Numbered from the stretch's first letter, positions 1 through 9,900 are shown. The stretch: DNA of 54,419 nucleotides from JOPF133 sp052144935 (GCA_052144935.1 JBKQPR010000232.1:1-54419); one strand, 5' to 3'. Notes: generated by a model from the letters alone, not told the origin. Made by a program: numbers and translations.

Positions 1-43
1 GAACTCTGGGGGCAGGAGGTGAAGCAGCGAAAACTAAACTGAC

Positions 44-3000
44 TTACTCACACACGAGGGGCATCAGCCGAGCGGGGCCAGCGCTCGGAAGGGTGATCGT
101 GTGCATAATCCAGGTGAAATACTGCACTCCCGCGTCGGTCATCAGCTTATTCAGCTTGGGCACTTCGTCCCATAACCGATCGACCTCCGCGGCGTCCTTC
201 TTCAACTGATCGGTAGCCTCCTGCAGATCCGCCAACTGCCGCGAAGTGGGCGCGGCGGAATAGGCATCGATCATGGTCATCAATCGCGTGATCTTCTGGG
301 TCACCGGCGGCGGGGTATATGGCGGAGGCGCGCCTGCCCCGCCGCCCCCTCCGCCGCGGCCGCCGAAGCCCTGGTTTTCAAAGCCCGCGGCCGCGGCCTT
401 CACTTTGGCGGCCAGATCGTCGACCGCCTTTTTCACCGCGTCGGGCACCGGTGGCGCATTGGGCAGCTTCCAACTATCGGTCAAATTGGTGAGCGCCATA
501 TTCATCGCCACCGCCTTACGCCGCGAAGCGTCGGCGTCGTGCGCCAGGGTAGCCAGCGTGTTCAGAGTCTGGCGTTTCTTGGAGCGGTCTTCCGCCGACA
601 TCTGCACTCGCGGATCGTCCTCCACCACGATGGTGCGCGAATCGGTCTTACCGGCTGCCGCGATCGTCAGCGTGTACTCGCCCGGATCCACCAGCGCGCC
701 GCGTCCCGCGCCGAAGCCGCGTCCGCCGCCACCGCCACCGCCGCCACCGCCACCGCCACCGCCACCGCCGGCCGCGCCGAATTCGTTGGCCAGCTCCGTG
801 CCTATGCCGCCTTCACCGGCCGCGCCACCGGGCACCCCCGCCGCCGCTTCGGCTGGTGGGGCCGCTGCCGCCGCACCACCTCCACCGCCACGTCCCCCGC
901 GTCCACCACCTCCGCGTCCGCCGCGCCCGCCACCACCGCCGCCGCCCGCGGCAGCCGTGGGTCCTGTCGCCGGGGGCACGGGCGATTCGTAGCGCATATC
1001 CCAAGACGTCCGATTGATCGCTCCGGCTTCGGCGCGCGCGTTCAGCTCCCGCACTTTGTTGCCCGCCTTATCCGTCACCGTCAACCGCACCGGGCCGGCC
1101 GCCTTGCTGAAGTAATCGACCGTCACACCGGTGGGCGCGTTGGCCGCCAGAAAATTGCTGGTGCCCATGAAGCCCCGGTAATTGGCCGTCTTCCACTCGA
1201 TGCCCGGCCGCCCGCCCAGCAGCTTCAGGTCGCTGGTGAGCGTCTGGTCGTTCAATTCTTCCAGCGCCGAGATGTTGTCCATGATCCAGATGGCGCGTCC
1301 GTGCGTGGCCAGAATCAAGTCATGCTCGCGCGGGTGAATCTGAATGTCGAACACCGGCACCGTGGGCAGGCCGTTCTTCATGCGCCGCCAGTTGGCGCCG
1401 CGGTCGAAAGTGACAAACATGCCGAACTCGGTGCCCGCGAACAGCAGGTTGGGATTCACCGGATCCTCGCGCACCACGTGCACCGTGCCCGCTTCCGGCG
1501 GTATGCCGTTGTTGATGCGGGTGAAGGAATCGCCGTAGTTCCTGGTCATGAAGATGTAGATTCCGTAGTCGGCGCTGCGGTGATTGTCGAAGGTGATGTA
1601 GGCGGTGCCGGCGTCCTTATAGGATGGCTCGATTCGGCTCACGTAACCGCCCTTGGGCGCGCCCGTGATGTGCGAAACCACGTTCTGCCAGGTTTTGCCG
1701 TCGTCGCGCGACAGTTGCACGTTGCCGTCGTCGGTGCCCACCCACAGCACTCCCGCCGTCTTGGGCGATTCCGCGATCGCCGTGATGCAGGGCCACGCCG
1801 CCACGCCATCGTCCCGCGAAAGGACGCCGCTCTGGCGATCCATCACTTTGCCCATGATGGTCATCTTGTCGCGGTCGGCGTTGGCGGTCAGATCCTCGCC
1901 CAGCCGCGCCCACGTGTCGCCCCGGTCGGTCGATTTGAACAGGTGATTGCCGCCGTAGTAAATGGTCTTCGAACTGTGCGGCGAAATCATCAGCGGCGAG
2001 TTCCATTGGAAGCGAAAGCGCGGGGCTTGGTCGTTGTCTTCCTGCGGCCGAATGGATTTCACCTCGCTGGTGCGCAGGTCGCGCCGCGAAAGATTGCCGT
2101 CCTGCGATTCGGCATAGACGATGTTCGGATCGTCGGGGTCGATCCGGTTGTAGAATCCGTCTCCGCCCTGCACCGTGATCCAGTCTTCGTTGCCGATGCC
2201 GGTGGGCTGCGTGGACGAGCTGGGGCCGCACCACGAGTAATTGTCTTGCAGCCCGCCGCACACGTGGTAGGGCTTCTGATAGTCGAAGGAGACCTCGTAG
2301 AACTGGGCCAGCGCCAGGTTGTTGATGTGTTCCCAATTGCGCCCGCTGTCCCAGGTCACCCAGATGCCGCCATCGTTGCCCGAAAGCAGGTGGTCGGAAT
2401 TGGCGGGGTCGATCCAGATGGCGTGCACGTCGCTGTGCACGTCGCGGAAGCGCGTTTGCACGAAGGTGCGGCCGCCGTCTTCCGACATGTACATATTGAC
2501 GCCGCCCAGCCAGATCTTCTGATCGCTGTTGGGATCGATGCGGAGCTGGCTGAAATAGGAGGGCCGCGGATTGGTCTCGCTCATGCGCGTCCAGGTGGCG
2601 CCCTTGTCCTCGGAGCGGTACACGCCGCCCAGCGTCGAGTGCTCGATCAGCGCGTAGACGATGTTGGTGTTGCGCCGGTAGACCTCCAGCGCGCAGCGCC
2701 CGAAGTCGCCCGTGGGCGGCAGGCCGCGCCCCAGCGTGGAAGTCGCCCCGCCCACCAGCTTGGTCCAGTGCTGACCGCCGTCGGTCGAGCGGTAGATCCC
2801 GCTGCCCGGCCCGCCGCCGTTATAGCCGAACACCGTGCGCCGGTGCTGATACGCCGCCGCGTAAAGGATGTTGGGGCTTTGCGGATCGATGGCGATATCG
2901 GAAACCCCGGTGTCCTCGTTGACGAACAGCGGCTGCGTCCAGTGAGCGCCGCCATCGGTGCTCATGAAGACCCCGCGCTCCTTGTTGGGTCCCCACAGGT

Positions 3001-3505
3001 CGCCCAGCGCCGCCACGTAGACGATGTTAGGGTCGGTGGGGTGCACCACGATGCGGCCGATGTGGTGCGTCTCCTTCAGCCCCAGGTGGACCCACGTGGC
3101 GCCCGCATCCATCGATTTATAAACTCCGTCGCCCCACGACGAACTCTGCCGGTTATTGGCCTCGCCGGTGCCCACGTATAGGATCGCGGGGTTCGACGGC
3201 GCCAGGGCGATATCGCCGATCGAAGGATTGGGCTGATCTTCGAACAGCGGCTGCCAGCTCTGCCCGCCGTTCACGGTTTTGAAGAGGCCGCCGGCGGCCG
3301 CACCCAGGTAGATGATGCGAGGGTCCGATTCGACCACCGCGAAATCGTCCAGGCGCCCTCCCATCACCGCCGGTCCGATGCTGCGGAACCGCAAGTTCTT
3401 GAGAGCCGTGTCGTAAGAGGGCTGCGCAAAGCCGTTGGCCGCGAATAAGCACAATGCCGCGGGAATGAGAAACGCGCCAGGACGAAGGGGTCGGGTTGAA
3501 TTCAT
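44..3505 (-). CDS. Exported Asp-box (VPS10/sortilin-like) repeat protein
   Basis: Protein of 1153 residues. The first 28 residues form a signal peptide ending in GFAQ. The body carries many Asp-box motifs of the S/T-x-D-x-G-x-x-W kind (STDGGQHW, SEDKGATW, STDRGDTW, SRDDGKTW, TFDRGANW), which mark sortilin/VPS10-like or sialidase-like beta-propellers. Such proteins are usually exported and often labelled glycosyl hydrolases, but no catalytic residues are identifiable, so the substrate is unknown. Between about residues 840 and 960 lies a low-complexity Gly/Arg/Ala tract, with a shorter Gly run later; these are probably flexible linkers. The start was moved 10 codons inside the longest frame because ATG at 3505 has a GGAG ribosome-binding site about 6 bases upstream and gives the signal peptide its proper N-terminus. 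It appears monocistronic. Confidence 0.85.
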   Translation of the reverse strand: MNSTRPLRPGAFLIPAALCLFAANGFAQPSYDTALKNLRFRSIGPAVMGGRLDDFAVVESDPRIIYLGAAAGGLFKTVNGGQSWQPLFEDQPNPSIGDIALAPSNPAILYVGTGEANNRQSSSWGDGVYKSMDAGATWVHLGLKETHHIGRIVVHPTDPNIVYVAALGDLWGPNKERGVFMSTDGGAHWTQPLFVNEDTGVSDIAIDPQSPNILYAAAYQHRRTVFGYNGGGPGSGIYRSTDGGQHWTKLVGGATSTLGRGLPPTGDFGRCALEVYRRNTNIVYALIEHSTLGGVYRSEDKGATWTRMSETNPRPSYFSQLRIDPNSDQKIWLGGVNMYMSEDGGRTFVQTRFRDVHSDVHAIWIDPANSDHLLSGNDGGIWVTWDSGRNWEHINNLALAQFYEVSFDYQKPYHVCGGLQDNYSWCGPSSSTQPTGIGNEDWITVQGGDGFYNRIDPDDPNIVYAESQDGNLSRRDLRTSEVKSIRPQEDNDQAPRFRFQWNSPLMISPHSSKTIYYGGNHLFKSTDRGDTWARLGEDLTANADRDKMTIMGKVMDRQSGVLSRDDGVAAWPCITAIAESPKTAGVLWVGTDDGNVQLSRDDGKTWQNVVSHITGAPKGGYVSRIEPSYKDAGTAYITFDNHRSADYGIYIFMTRNYGDSFTRINNGIPPEAGTVHVVREDPVNPNLLFAGTEFGMFVTFDRGANWRRMKNGLPTVPVFDIQIHPREHDLILATHGRAIWIMDNISALEELNDQTLTSDLKLLGGRPGIEWKTANYRGFMGTSNFLAANAPTGVTVDYFSKAAGPVRLTVTDKAGNKVRELNARAEAGAINRTSWDMRYESPVPPATGPTAAAGGGGGGGRGGRGGGGRGGRGGGGGAAAAAPPAEAAAGVPGGAAGEGGIGTELANEFGAAGGGGGGGGGGGGGGGGRGFGAGRGALVDPGEYTLTIAAAGKTDSRTIVVEDDPRVQMSAEDRSKKRQTLNTLATLAHDADASRRKAVAMNMALTNLTDSWKLPNAPPVPDAVKKAVDDLAAKVKAAAAGFENQGFGGRGGGGGGAGAPPPYTPPPVTQKITRLMTMIDAYSAAPTSRQLADLQEATDQLKKDAAEVDRLWDEVPKLNKLMTDAGVQYFTWIMHTITLPSAGPARLMPLVCE

Positions 3506-3550
3506 ATGAATCTCCGGAGTGGAGCCATTGTACACCAGGATGCCCCTTCG

Positions 3551-3579
3551 GGTGGGGCAGGCGATTCGCCTCTTGGGCG
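3551..3579. repeat. REP-like palindrome, degenerate copy
   Basis: The stretch GGTGGGGCAGGCGATTCGCC followed by a partial inverted arm resembles the better palindromes at 44448-44468 and 47731-47758. It sits just upstream of the Asp-box gene, outside coding sequence. I infer a dispersed intergenic repeat family. Confidence 0.5.
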
Positions 3580-3595
3580 CTTGCCCGCCGTTCGC

Positions 3596-3684
3596 CGCTC
3601 AGGAAGTCCCGTGCCGCAGCGCCACCATCCATTTCGCCGCGCAGATGGCCTGTCCGATATGGCGCTGGGTGTGCTCCGCGATGT
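3596..3684 (-). pseudogene. DinB-family C-terminal fragment, repeat copy 1
   Basis: Read on the minus strand this stretch encodes HIAEHTQRHIGQAICAAKW and then MVALRHGTS followed by a stop. It resembles the C-terminal helix of a DinB-like (damage-inducible) protein. There is no upstream body, so it is a gene tail. The copy at 4352-4440 matches it over 89 bp with 7 differences, in the same orientation. Most differences keep or conservatively change the amino acid, which suggests both copies derive from functional genes. The upstream edge abuts the truncated parE frame. Confidence 0.6.
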
Positions 3685-3689
3685 GCGTC

Positions 3690-3884
3690 AGCCGGAAACT
3701 TCCTCGTGCCCCGATCTATGTGATTTGCCGATACACCAATGCCACGTGTGGCGGCAAGCGTGCGGAATCTCGTGTGCAAAAGCTCGTAGAAGCGATTGGC
3801 TGCCGGTTCGTTATCGGCGGCGATGCGCTTCCAGATGCCGATCACATCGCGATCCGCTTTCGCCGACACTCGATACGGAACCAC
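3690..3884 (-). pseudogene. parE: ParE-like toxin, 3' end lost
   Basis: The GTG start at 3884 follows directly after the TAG stop of the upstream parD remnant, the usual ParDE arrangement. The first 65 residues (VPYRVSAKADRDVIGIWKRI, later RFYELLHTRFRTLA and RGTRKFPA) look like a RelE/ParE-family toxin. After that the expected C-terminal strand with its YLI-YR pattern is missing. The frame runs into the DinB-tail repeat and then, out of context, into the neighbouring gene region. The end coordinate is where similarity stops and is approximate. Probably non-functional. Confidence 0.6.
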
Positions 3885-4231
3885 CTAATTCCGCGCCCGG
3901 CGTGGCCGATTCTTCGTGGCGGCCAGTTCTTTCCTTGCCAGTTCGCGGCTGCTATCGAAGTACGCCTTCAGCTCATCATCGCCCTCGATGTCGATATACT
4001 CGCCACGCTGAATCGCCGCATACCCCTCGCGGACTTCGGCGGCAGCGTTGTCGGGATCTTCCGTCACCGCCAGCGCACGGCGGTCTTTTCTGGCGGCTTC
4101 TATCTCCTGCATGTGGCGAACCGCATCGCGCACTACTTCGCTGGCGTTCGTGTAATCACCCGCTTTCACCTTCCCTCGGATAAAGCGGCCATTTTGGGCG
4201 GCAGTGAGATGTTCATTTGTTCGATCGGCAT
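3885..4231 (-). pseudogene. parD: ParD-like antitoxin, frameshifted
   Basis: From ATG 4231 (or in-frame ATG 4216) the translation starts MPIEQMNISLPPKMAA, a typical ribbon-helix-helix ParD N-terminus, but hits a stop 21 codons later. In the adjacent frame it continues FIRGKVKAGDYTNASEVVRD and on to the stop at 3885. One base is therefore missing near 4184-4188. The downstream open frame alone (94 residues from an internal start) would lack the DNA-binding strand. A GAGGTG ribosome-binding site and a recognisable promoter lie upstream, so the decay looks recent. Sequencing error is the alternative. Confidence 0.65.
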
Positions 4232-4265
4232 CTCGGCTTCACCTCTTAACCATTATCTCCTGCTT

Positions 4266-4294
4266 ACGATAGACCGATCATGGAAAACAGTCAA
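4266..4294 (-). promoter_or_regulatory. Sigma-70-type promoter of the parDE remnant
   Basis: On the minus strand TTGACT (4289-4294) is separated by exactly 17 bases from TATCGT (4266-4271), 35 bases before the parD start. Just upstream lies the small palindrome CCTGA-TTG-TCAGG (4297-4309), a possible operator half. Function is inferred from position only. Confidence 0.5.
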
Positions 4295-4351
4295 ATCCTG
4301 ATTGTCAGGTCGCGGTATGAGTCGGGGCCGGGGGGCAGTTCCGTCGCCTGT

Positions 4352-4440
4352 CGCTCAGGAAGTCCCGTGCCGCAACGCCATCACCCACTTCGCCGCGCAG
4401 ATGGCCTGTCCGGTATAGCGCTGGGTGTGCTCCGCGACGT
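4352..4440 (-). pseudogene. DinB-family C-terminal fragment, repeat copy 2
   Basis: On the minus strand this reads NVAEHTQRYTGQAICAAKW, then VMALRHGTS and a stop, the same protein tail as at 3596-3684. The two copies lie about 756 bp apart in direct orientation and bracket the parDE remnant. A stop codon lies shortly upstream in frame, so no DinB body is present here either. Confidence 0.6.
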
Positions 4441-4464
4441 TAGGATCCCTTACTCACTTCGCTT

Positions 4465-4795
4465 TGTGGTATGCCTGTGTTGACCCTGGCGGAAATCCGG
4501 CGAGGGATCGAACTCATTCCTGCAGGCAAGCGGCGCGCCCGTTTGGAGCGGTGGTTGGAGAGCGAGCTGATAGAGTCCTTGGGCACGAATGTGCCGCCCA
4601 TGACCAAAGCCATAGGCGACCGCTGGGCGGTTCTTTCGGCGCGGGTGCGGCGGTGCAAACGGCAGGATCCGCAGCCGATCGGCCGGCGCCGTCGGGGCTC
4701 CGCGGTGAGAAAATGTTTTCGTGCGCCGCAATCCCTGAACCAAGTTAAAATATTCGAGAACTCCTCCGATGAGACTGTTAGGAGTCGAGGCGTTA
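4465..4795 (+). pseudogene. vapC: VapC (PIN-domain) toxin remnant
   Basis: The segment VLTLAEIRRGIELIPAGKRR, then RLERWLESELIESLG and AIGDRWAVLSA, matches the middle of VapC-type PIN-domain proteins. Further on, a decayed stretch containing NQVKIFENS resembles the VapC C-terminal end (TRN...F.NSG). The N-terminal part with the first catalytic Asp is absent: similarity begins abruptly near 4465, next to DinB-tail copy 2. The frame happens to stay open into the downstream methyltransferase gene, producing a misleading fused frame from ATG 4471. Confidence 0.6.
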
Positions 4796-4800
4796 AAAAA

Positions 4801-5757
4801 GTGCCACCAAAGGCAGCAACAAGCCGCCGACTGCCGGCGACGAGCGCTTCCGGCCGGGTAACCGTTGTTCCGAACCTCTTTGCGGGCGATGGCCGGGTCC
4901 ATCGCTTCGACGCCAAAGACCAGTCCGCCTTCCCACGCTTATTGGCCGAGGATTTCGCCACCTCCGCGCTGATCTGCGGCGATACCGAGACTGTCCTGTC
5001 CCAGATGCCGGGCGGCATTTTCCAAACCTGTGTGACATCGCCGCCATACTGGTCGTTGCGAGACTACAGCATCCCCGGACAGATTGGATTGGAGGATTCG
5101 GTTTTCGCCTATATCGACCACCTGGCGAAAGTCTTCTCGCAGGTACGCCGCGTGCTCAAGGATGACGGCACACTCTGGCTCAACATCGGCGATTCCTACA
5201 CCTCCGGGGGCCGCACCTGGCGGGCCGCCGATAAGAAGAACCCGGTGCGAGCGATGAACGTCCGACCGCCGACGCCCGAAGGGTTGAAGGCCAAGGACCT
5301 GATTGGCGTCCCGTGGCTGCTCGCCTTCGCCCTCCAGAAGGAAGGCTGGTATCTCCGTGCCGACATCATTTGGAACAAGCCGAACTGCCAGCCGGAAAGC
5401 GTGAAAGACCGCCCCACTCGCAGCCATGAGTACATTTTTCTCTTCAGCAAAAGCGAGCACTACCGCTATGAACCCGCCGCCGTGCGCGGGCCGAACGGGC
5501 GTAACGTCCGGACCGTCTGGGACATTCCCACGCGACCTTATCCCGAGGCGCATTTCGCCACCTTCCCACCGGCGCTGGTCGATCCCTGCATCAAGCTTGG
5601 CTCCAGACCGGGCGAATTGATCCTCGATCCGTTTATTGGGTCGGGGACCACCGGCCTTGTCGCGCTGAAGCTGAACCGCCGCTTTGTGGGCATCGAACTT
5701 AACCCATCCTATTTGCAGATAGCCGAGAGTCGCCTCAACGGGGATTTGATCCGGTGA
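4801..5757 (+). CDS. Type II DNA methyltransferase, beta-class (SPPY), partner of XcyI-like nuclease
   Basis: The target-recognition order is that of a beta-class amino-methyltransferase. Catalytic motif IV TSPPYWSLRDY comes first, and the AdoMet-binding motif DPFIGSGTTG near the C-terminus. SPPY motifs are typical of N4-cytosine enzymes such as those paired with CCCGGG nucleases, so N4-methylcytosine is likely. The frame is open from 4471, but its first ~100 codons are a VapC remnant, so the true start lies downstream. GTG 4801 gives 318 residues, near the usual size of about 300; the ribosome-binding site there is poor and the exact start is uncertain. The TGA stop overlaps the GTG start of the endonuclease gene by four bases, so the two are probably translationally coupled. 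Confidence 0.8.
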   Translation: MPPKAATSRRLPATSASGRVTVVPNLFAGDGRVHRFDAKDQSAFPRLLAEDFATSALICGDTETVLSQMPGGIFQTCVTSPPYWSLRDYSIPGQIGLEDSVFAYIDHLAKVFSQVRRVLKDDGTLWLNIGDSYTSGGRTWRAADKKNPVRAMNVRPPTPEGLKAKDLIGVPWLLAFALQKEGWYLRADIIWNKPNCQPESVKDRPTRSHEYIFLFSKSEHYRYEPAAVRGPNGRNVRTVWDIPTRPYPEAHFATFPPALVDPCIKLGSRPGELILDPFIGSGTTGLVALKLNRRFVGIELNPSYLQIAESRLNGDLIR

Positions 5758-6725
5758 GCACCAATCCGCTCAACCCGTCGCGTCAGGCGGTTTTCCACCA
5801 GATGCTCGTGGTGGCACGCAAAAGCATGCTGATGGACGCCTTGAGCGAAACCCTCGGCCAGCTCGATCCGAACATCACGAAGAAGCAGATTCTCGCTTAC
5901 GTTCCGGTTGACGCCCAGAAAGTTCTCGCGGCGGCCGGCATTCGCGATGAACACGTCTTCCCAATCCCGGCTGTCTTGGAGAAGAAGCCCACCCTAATCG
6001 GCTACTACCGGCTCCTGCTCGGCATCTCGCAAAAGCGCTTCTACCGCAAGGACACCGGCATGGGGCCGTTCAAGAGTCTGGAGACGCGCGGCATTTTCAA
6101 TCCGATGAAGCGCCCCGACCTGGAGCAGTTCTGTGCGGTCATGGCTGGGAATCTCGCCGGGCTGGTGCTCCAAATCTCGCCGCAGATTACCGCCCGCGAC
6201 GTTTCCGAGTTGCCGCTCCTCACACTGGGCGCTCAACTCTACGGGAGCGACAATAACGCCATGGGCAAGCAGGCCACGCTCGACGTCTTTCTGTCGGTCC
6301 TCGAGATCGTCGAAAAGTTCATCGTCAGCCAGGACACCAAGAAAATCACCGTTCACAATGCATCGAAGCGAAAAGTCGTCATCGCCTTGAGCAGCGACCC
6401 CGACATCCGCGTCCAAGAGGAATTTGAAGGGAGACTCAGAAACATTCTCGCCATTGAGATCAAGGGTGGCGCCGATGTTAGCAACGCCCACAACCGCGCC
6501 GGTGAAGCCGAGAAGTCGCACAGAAAGGCCAAGAAACAGGATTTTCGGGACTATTGGACGATCATCTCTCTGGCGGGCTTGGATCCGGCCAGGCTTCGGC
6601 AGGAGTCGCCGACTACCAACTCCTGGTTCGATGTCGCGCAGTTGCGGGCCCGCCAGGGCAACGACTGGAACGAATTCCGCAGCCGATTTGCCGGAGCGGT
6701 TGGGATTCCGCTGGGCCGAGGATAG
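5754..6725 (+). CDS. XcyI-like type II restriction endonuclease
   Basis: Protein of 323 residues beginning with GTG in a GTGA overlap with the methyltransferase gene. The segment ILAIEIKGGADVSNAHNRAG, followed by EAEKSHRKAKK, matches my recollection of the XcyI restriction endonuclease family. EIK supplies the E-x-K half of a PD-(D/E)xK nuclease core, and a preceding Asp in SSDPDIRVQEEFEG could be the first metal ligand. Length is close to the family norm. XcyI itself cuts CCCGGG, so that is the first target to suspect here, but specificity cannot be read from the sequence. The pair looks complete and intact. Confidence 0.75.
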   Translation: MSTNPLNPSRQAVFHQMLVVARKSMLMDALSETLGQLDPNITKKQILAYVPVDAQKVLAAAGIRDEHVFPIPAVLEKKPTLIGYYRLLLGISQKRFYRKDTGMGPFKSLETRGIFNPMKRPDLEQFCAVMAGNLAGLVLQISPQITARDVSELPLLTLGAQLYGSDNNAMGKQATLDVFLSVLEIVEKFIVSQDTKKITVHNASKRKVVIALSSDPDIRVQEEFEGRLRNILAIEIKGGADVSNAHNRAGEAEKSHRKAKKQDFRDYWTIISLAGLDPARLRQESPTTNSWFDVAQLRARQGNDWNEFRSRFAGAVGIPLGRG

Positions 6726-6910
6726 ACCCGAGCGATCGGCCGGCGCAGCCACGGTTCCGGAAGCGGGCTCATGGCAGTAGGATTCCACACGGAGGCCGGG
6801 AGCGGCATGGCCGGGCATCAGCGGACGGCTCAGTCGGCGACCCCGTATACAAAAGCGCGAGACCGGGCCACCCCAGTTTCGCGCCTTGAGTCCCTGCTAT
6901 TCAGGCGAAA

Positions 6911-9900
6911 TCAGAAGTTCAGCCGCGCCACGAACTCCAGGCTCCGGGCGCCCGGATCGTTGGTGTTGTTGAGGTCGCGGAAGGCCGTGGTGGTCTGTCC
7001 GAACGAGCTGCTGACGGCGGTGGTGATGCTGCCGCCGGTGGCCGCGCCGGCCGGGACCATGATGTTCGGATGGTTGAAGACGTTCAGCGCCTGCACGCGG
7101 AACTCGAAGTTCAACCGCTCTTTGATTTGTGTGCGCTTCACCAGGCTTACGTCCCACTTGGAAAGCCCCGGGCCCCAGAGAAACACGTGGTCGCAAATCT
7201 GGCCCGCCGCGTTGCACGGTCCGATGTAGGGCGCGCTGGGGTTGAACGTCCCGCTGATGTTGAATGCCGCCAGCGTGTTTTGAATCAGCGATTGCGGCAG
7301 GTAATAGGCCGTCCCGGTGGCCACCCCGTTGGCTTGGATGGCGCTGGTGAAGTTGAGACCCACGTCGTTCTGCAATTGCTTGGCGGTCATGTTGTACAGC
7401 ACCACGCCGCCATCGTTCTGGTTGAACGTGTCGCGCCCGCTGGTAATGTTGATGGGGGTGCCGCTCTGCAGACGTCCCACTCCGGCAACTTCCCACCCTC
7501 CGACGATTTTGCCGAGTGCGCCGCGCGCGCCGGCGAGCAGCCTGCGCCCCTGGCCGAACGGCAGTTGATAAACCCAGGTCGCCTTGAAACCGTTGCGGAT
7601 ATCGAAAGTAGTCGGACCTTTTTCCCCGCCCCAATTGCGGAGGGTAGGCGTGTTGGCATCTGTCAGCGACTTGGAAAACGCGTAGCTGGCCTGTAACTGG
7701 AGGCCGGTAGCGAGCCGCCGGCGCATCTCGATCTGGCCGGAGTTATATGTGCTCGAATTGCGATTAGTCATCTCGGTGGCGTTGCCGCCGTTGTTCGGGT
7801 CCACCTGGAAGAGATTGATGGGATATTTGGCGGCCGTCAGGTTGGCCATGCGGGTGGCATTGGTGGCGATGGCATTGGCGCTTGCGCCGGCCTGGCCCTG
7901 CTCCAGATAAGTGACCGTAGTTTGATCGGTGCTGCTGCCAATGGCCGTGGTGAGAAGCGGCACGTTCACCTGCCCGGCCAATCCCTGGTTGCCGTAGTTG
8001 TTGCTGGTCAGCTTGACGCCTGGCGTCAGGAGCTGCGCCACCGAGATGCCATTGGCGACGGCCAGGTTGTTCTGCGCGGCCTGGAACTGGGTCGCGAACC
8101 CGCTTTCGACCGTGTTCACCTCGTTGAGATTCGTTGCCGCCCATAGGTCCACGCCGTGATTGGCGACGTAGCGAACTTCGAGCACGGTGTTCTTGCTCAC
8201 CTGCCGCTGGAATCCCATGGTCCAGCTTTCGACATATTCGGGCTTGATACTGGGATTGTAGTCCTCAATGTTTTGACCGCTCTGCACGGCCAGCGGAAAG
8301 CTGGGGTTGGGGAAGCTGGCGTCGATGGAACTGGGCACCAGGGTAGGGTAAGAAGGATCGCCGAAGAGCACATTCCCCGCCGCAAAAACGCTCGGAGTGG
8401 TCCCGGGGCTGGTACTGGTCGAGAGGCTGCGGCCCGCATTGACGCTCCAGACGCCCTCCAGGAAGCCGATTCCCTGGCGAAGTGTGGAGACGCTGAAGCC
8501 TGCGCGCAAGACCGAATCGTCGCCCGTCAGCCAGTGGAAAATGCCGCCATGCTGAATGCGGTAGGCCACGCCCACGGAAGGGCTGAAATGGCCGACGCCC
8601 GGGTCAAAGCCCCCTGTACCCGGCGGTATCAGCGAAAGGATCGGCGTCGAACCATCCAGTGTGCCCGGCTTGAAAAGATTGCCTACGCCCGAGACGCCAA
8701 ACAGACCGGCGTAGCCCGGCCGGGTGTACAGGTTATCGAGGTTGTCAACGGCGCCCTGACGGTCCCAGCGCACGCCCCCGGTCAGCGTGAGGTTGGAGGA
8801 GGCGCGCCAGGTGTCCTGGACGTACAAAGCCTGTTCGCGCATGTGGTTGCGATCGACCGAAAAGTTCGGGCCGTATGTCCGGCTCACTTCGCCGAGCACC
8901 GCCGAGCTGGTGACGGCCGAGACGCGCCCCGCCAGAATCGCGTATAGATTCGCGGCATCGCTCAGGTTCGTGGCGCTGGCGCCGGGAAGCGTGGTGGTGG
9001 TAAACAACGAAGTCGAGCCGGTGTTGTCCGGGTCGTTGGATGCCTGTCCGAGTGTCACCGTGTTCAGCAGCGAGGAATTCGCCGAGGCGTCCCAGGCACT
9101 GATCTGCGTGAAATTGACCCCGAAGTTGAGCAGGTGATTTCCCTTCAACCAGCTCACGTTGTCGTTGACCTGGTACACCGGAGTGCTGCGGGGCGCGTAA
9201 TTGGTGTAGTTGCCGTTATAGGGGTTCGTCATGTACGTGGTGGCGCCTGCCGTTGCCGCGCCGAACTGCACCAGTTTTCCGTTCCAAATGCCGTAGTCGG
9301 CGGGAGAAAGGCCGTCGCCCAGCGCGTTGGCGCCGCCTTGAATGCCGCCAGTCAGCTCGTTGGTGATGGTTGACGTGATGACCGAACGCAATCCGATGGC
9401 TCCCGTCCAGTTGAGGCCGTACTGGCCTTCCAGGGCGGGCGATCCCAGTTGCGTTCCCGTGCCCGGCAGAATGGCGTACTCCAGATTCAGGCCGTCGGGG
9501 GTGCGATCGTTGACCTGGTAGTTCCAGACGAAGTTGAAGTGGTGCCTTTGGGTGAAGTTGTAGTCGATCCGCGAGGTTTGGAACTTGCGGTTGTTGACCG
9601 CCTTGGTCCCCCAGGTGAAGTTCTCACGGTTGTAATCGTTATTCGTCACAATGCGGCTGACCGTGGTGCCGCCGCCGATGAGCTGGTTAATCAGGGCATA
9701 GGTCTTCGCCAGGGTCGGATCGCCAGCCGTGGGAAAGGCGCGGGTGCTGGACGGAAGCGAAGCGTCGGCTTGCGCGGCGAGCGTGTACAGATTGACGGTC
9801 TTCACCACCCCGGAAGCGTTATACGAGAAGAGACCGGTGGCGGCGGTGGGCGTGAGCCAGGTTCCCGTTTCCGGGAAGGTCTGGGGCAGGTCGAAAAACT

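Noticed and set aside
539..3181. Long plus-strand open frame opposite the Asp-box gene
   Set aside because: It is antisense to a convincing exported protein, has Arg/Ala/His-rich random composition and no start context; high GC keeps it open.
3153..3690. Downstream extension of the parE frame into the Asp-box gene
   Set aside because: The extension overlaps a real gene in another frame and has no similarity to toxins.
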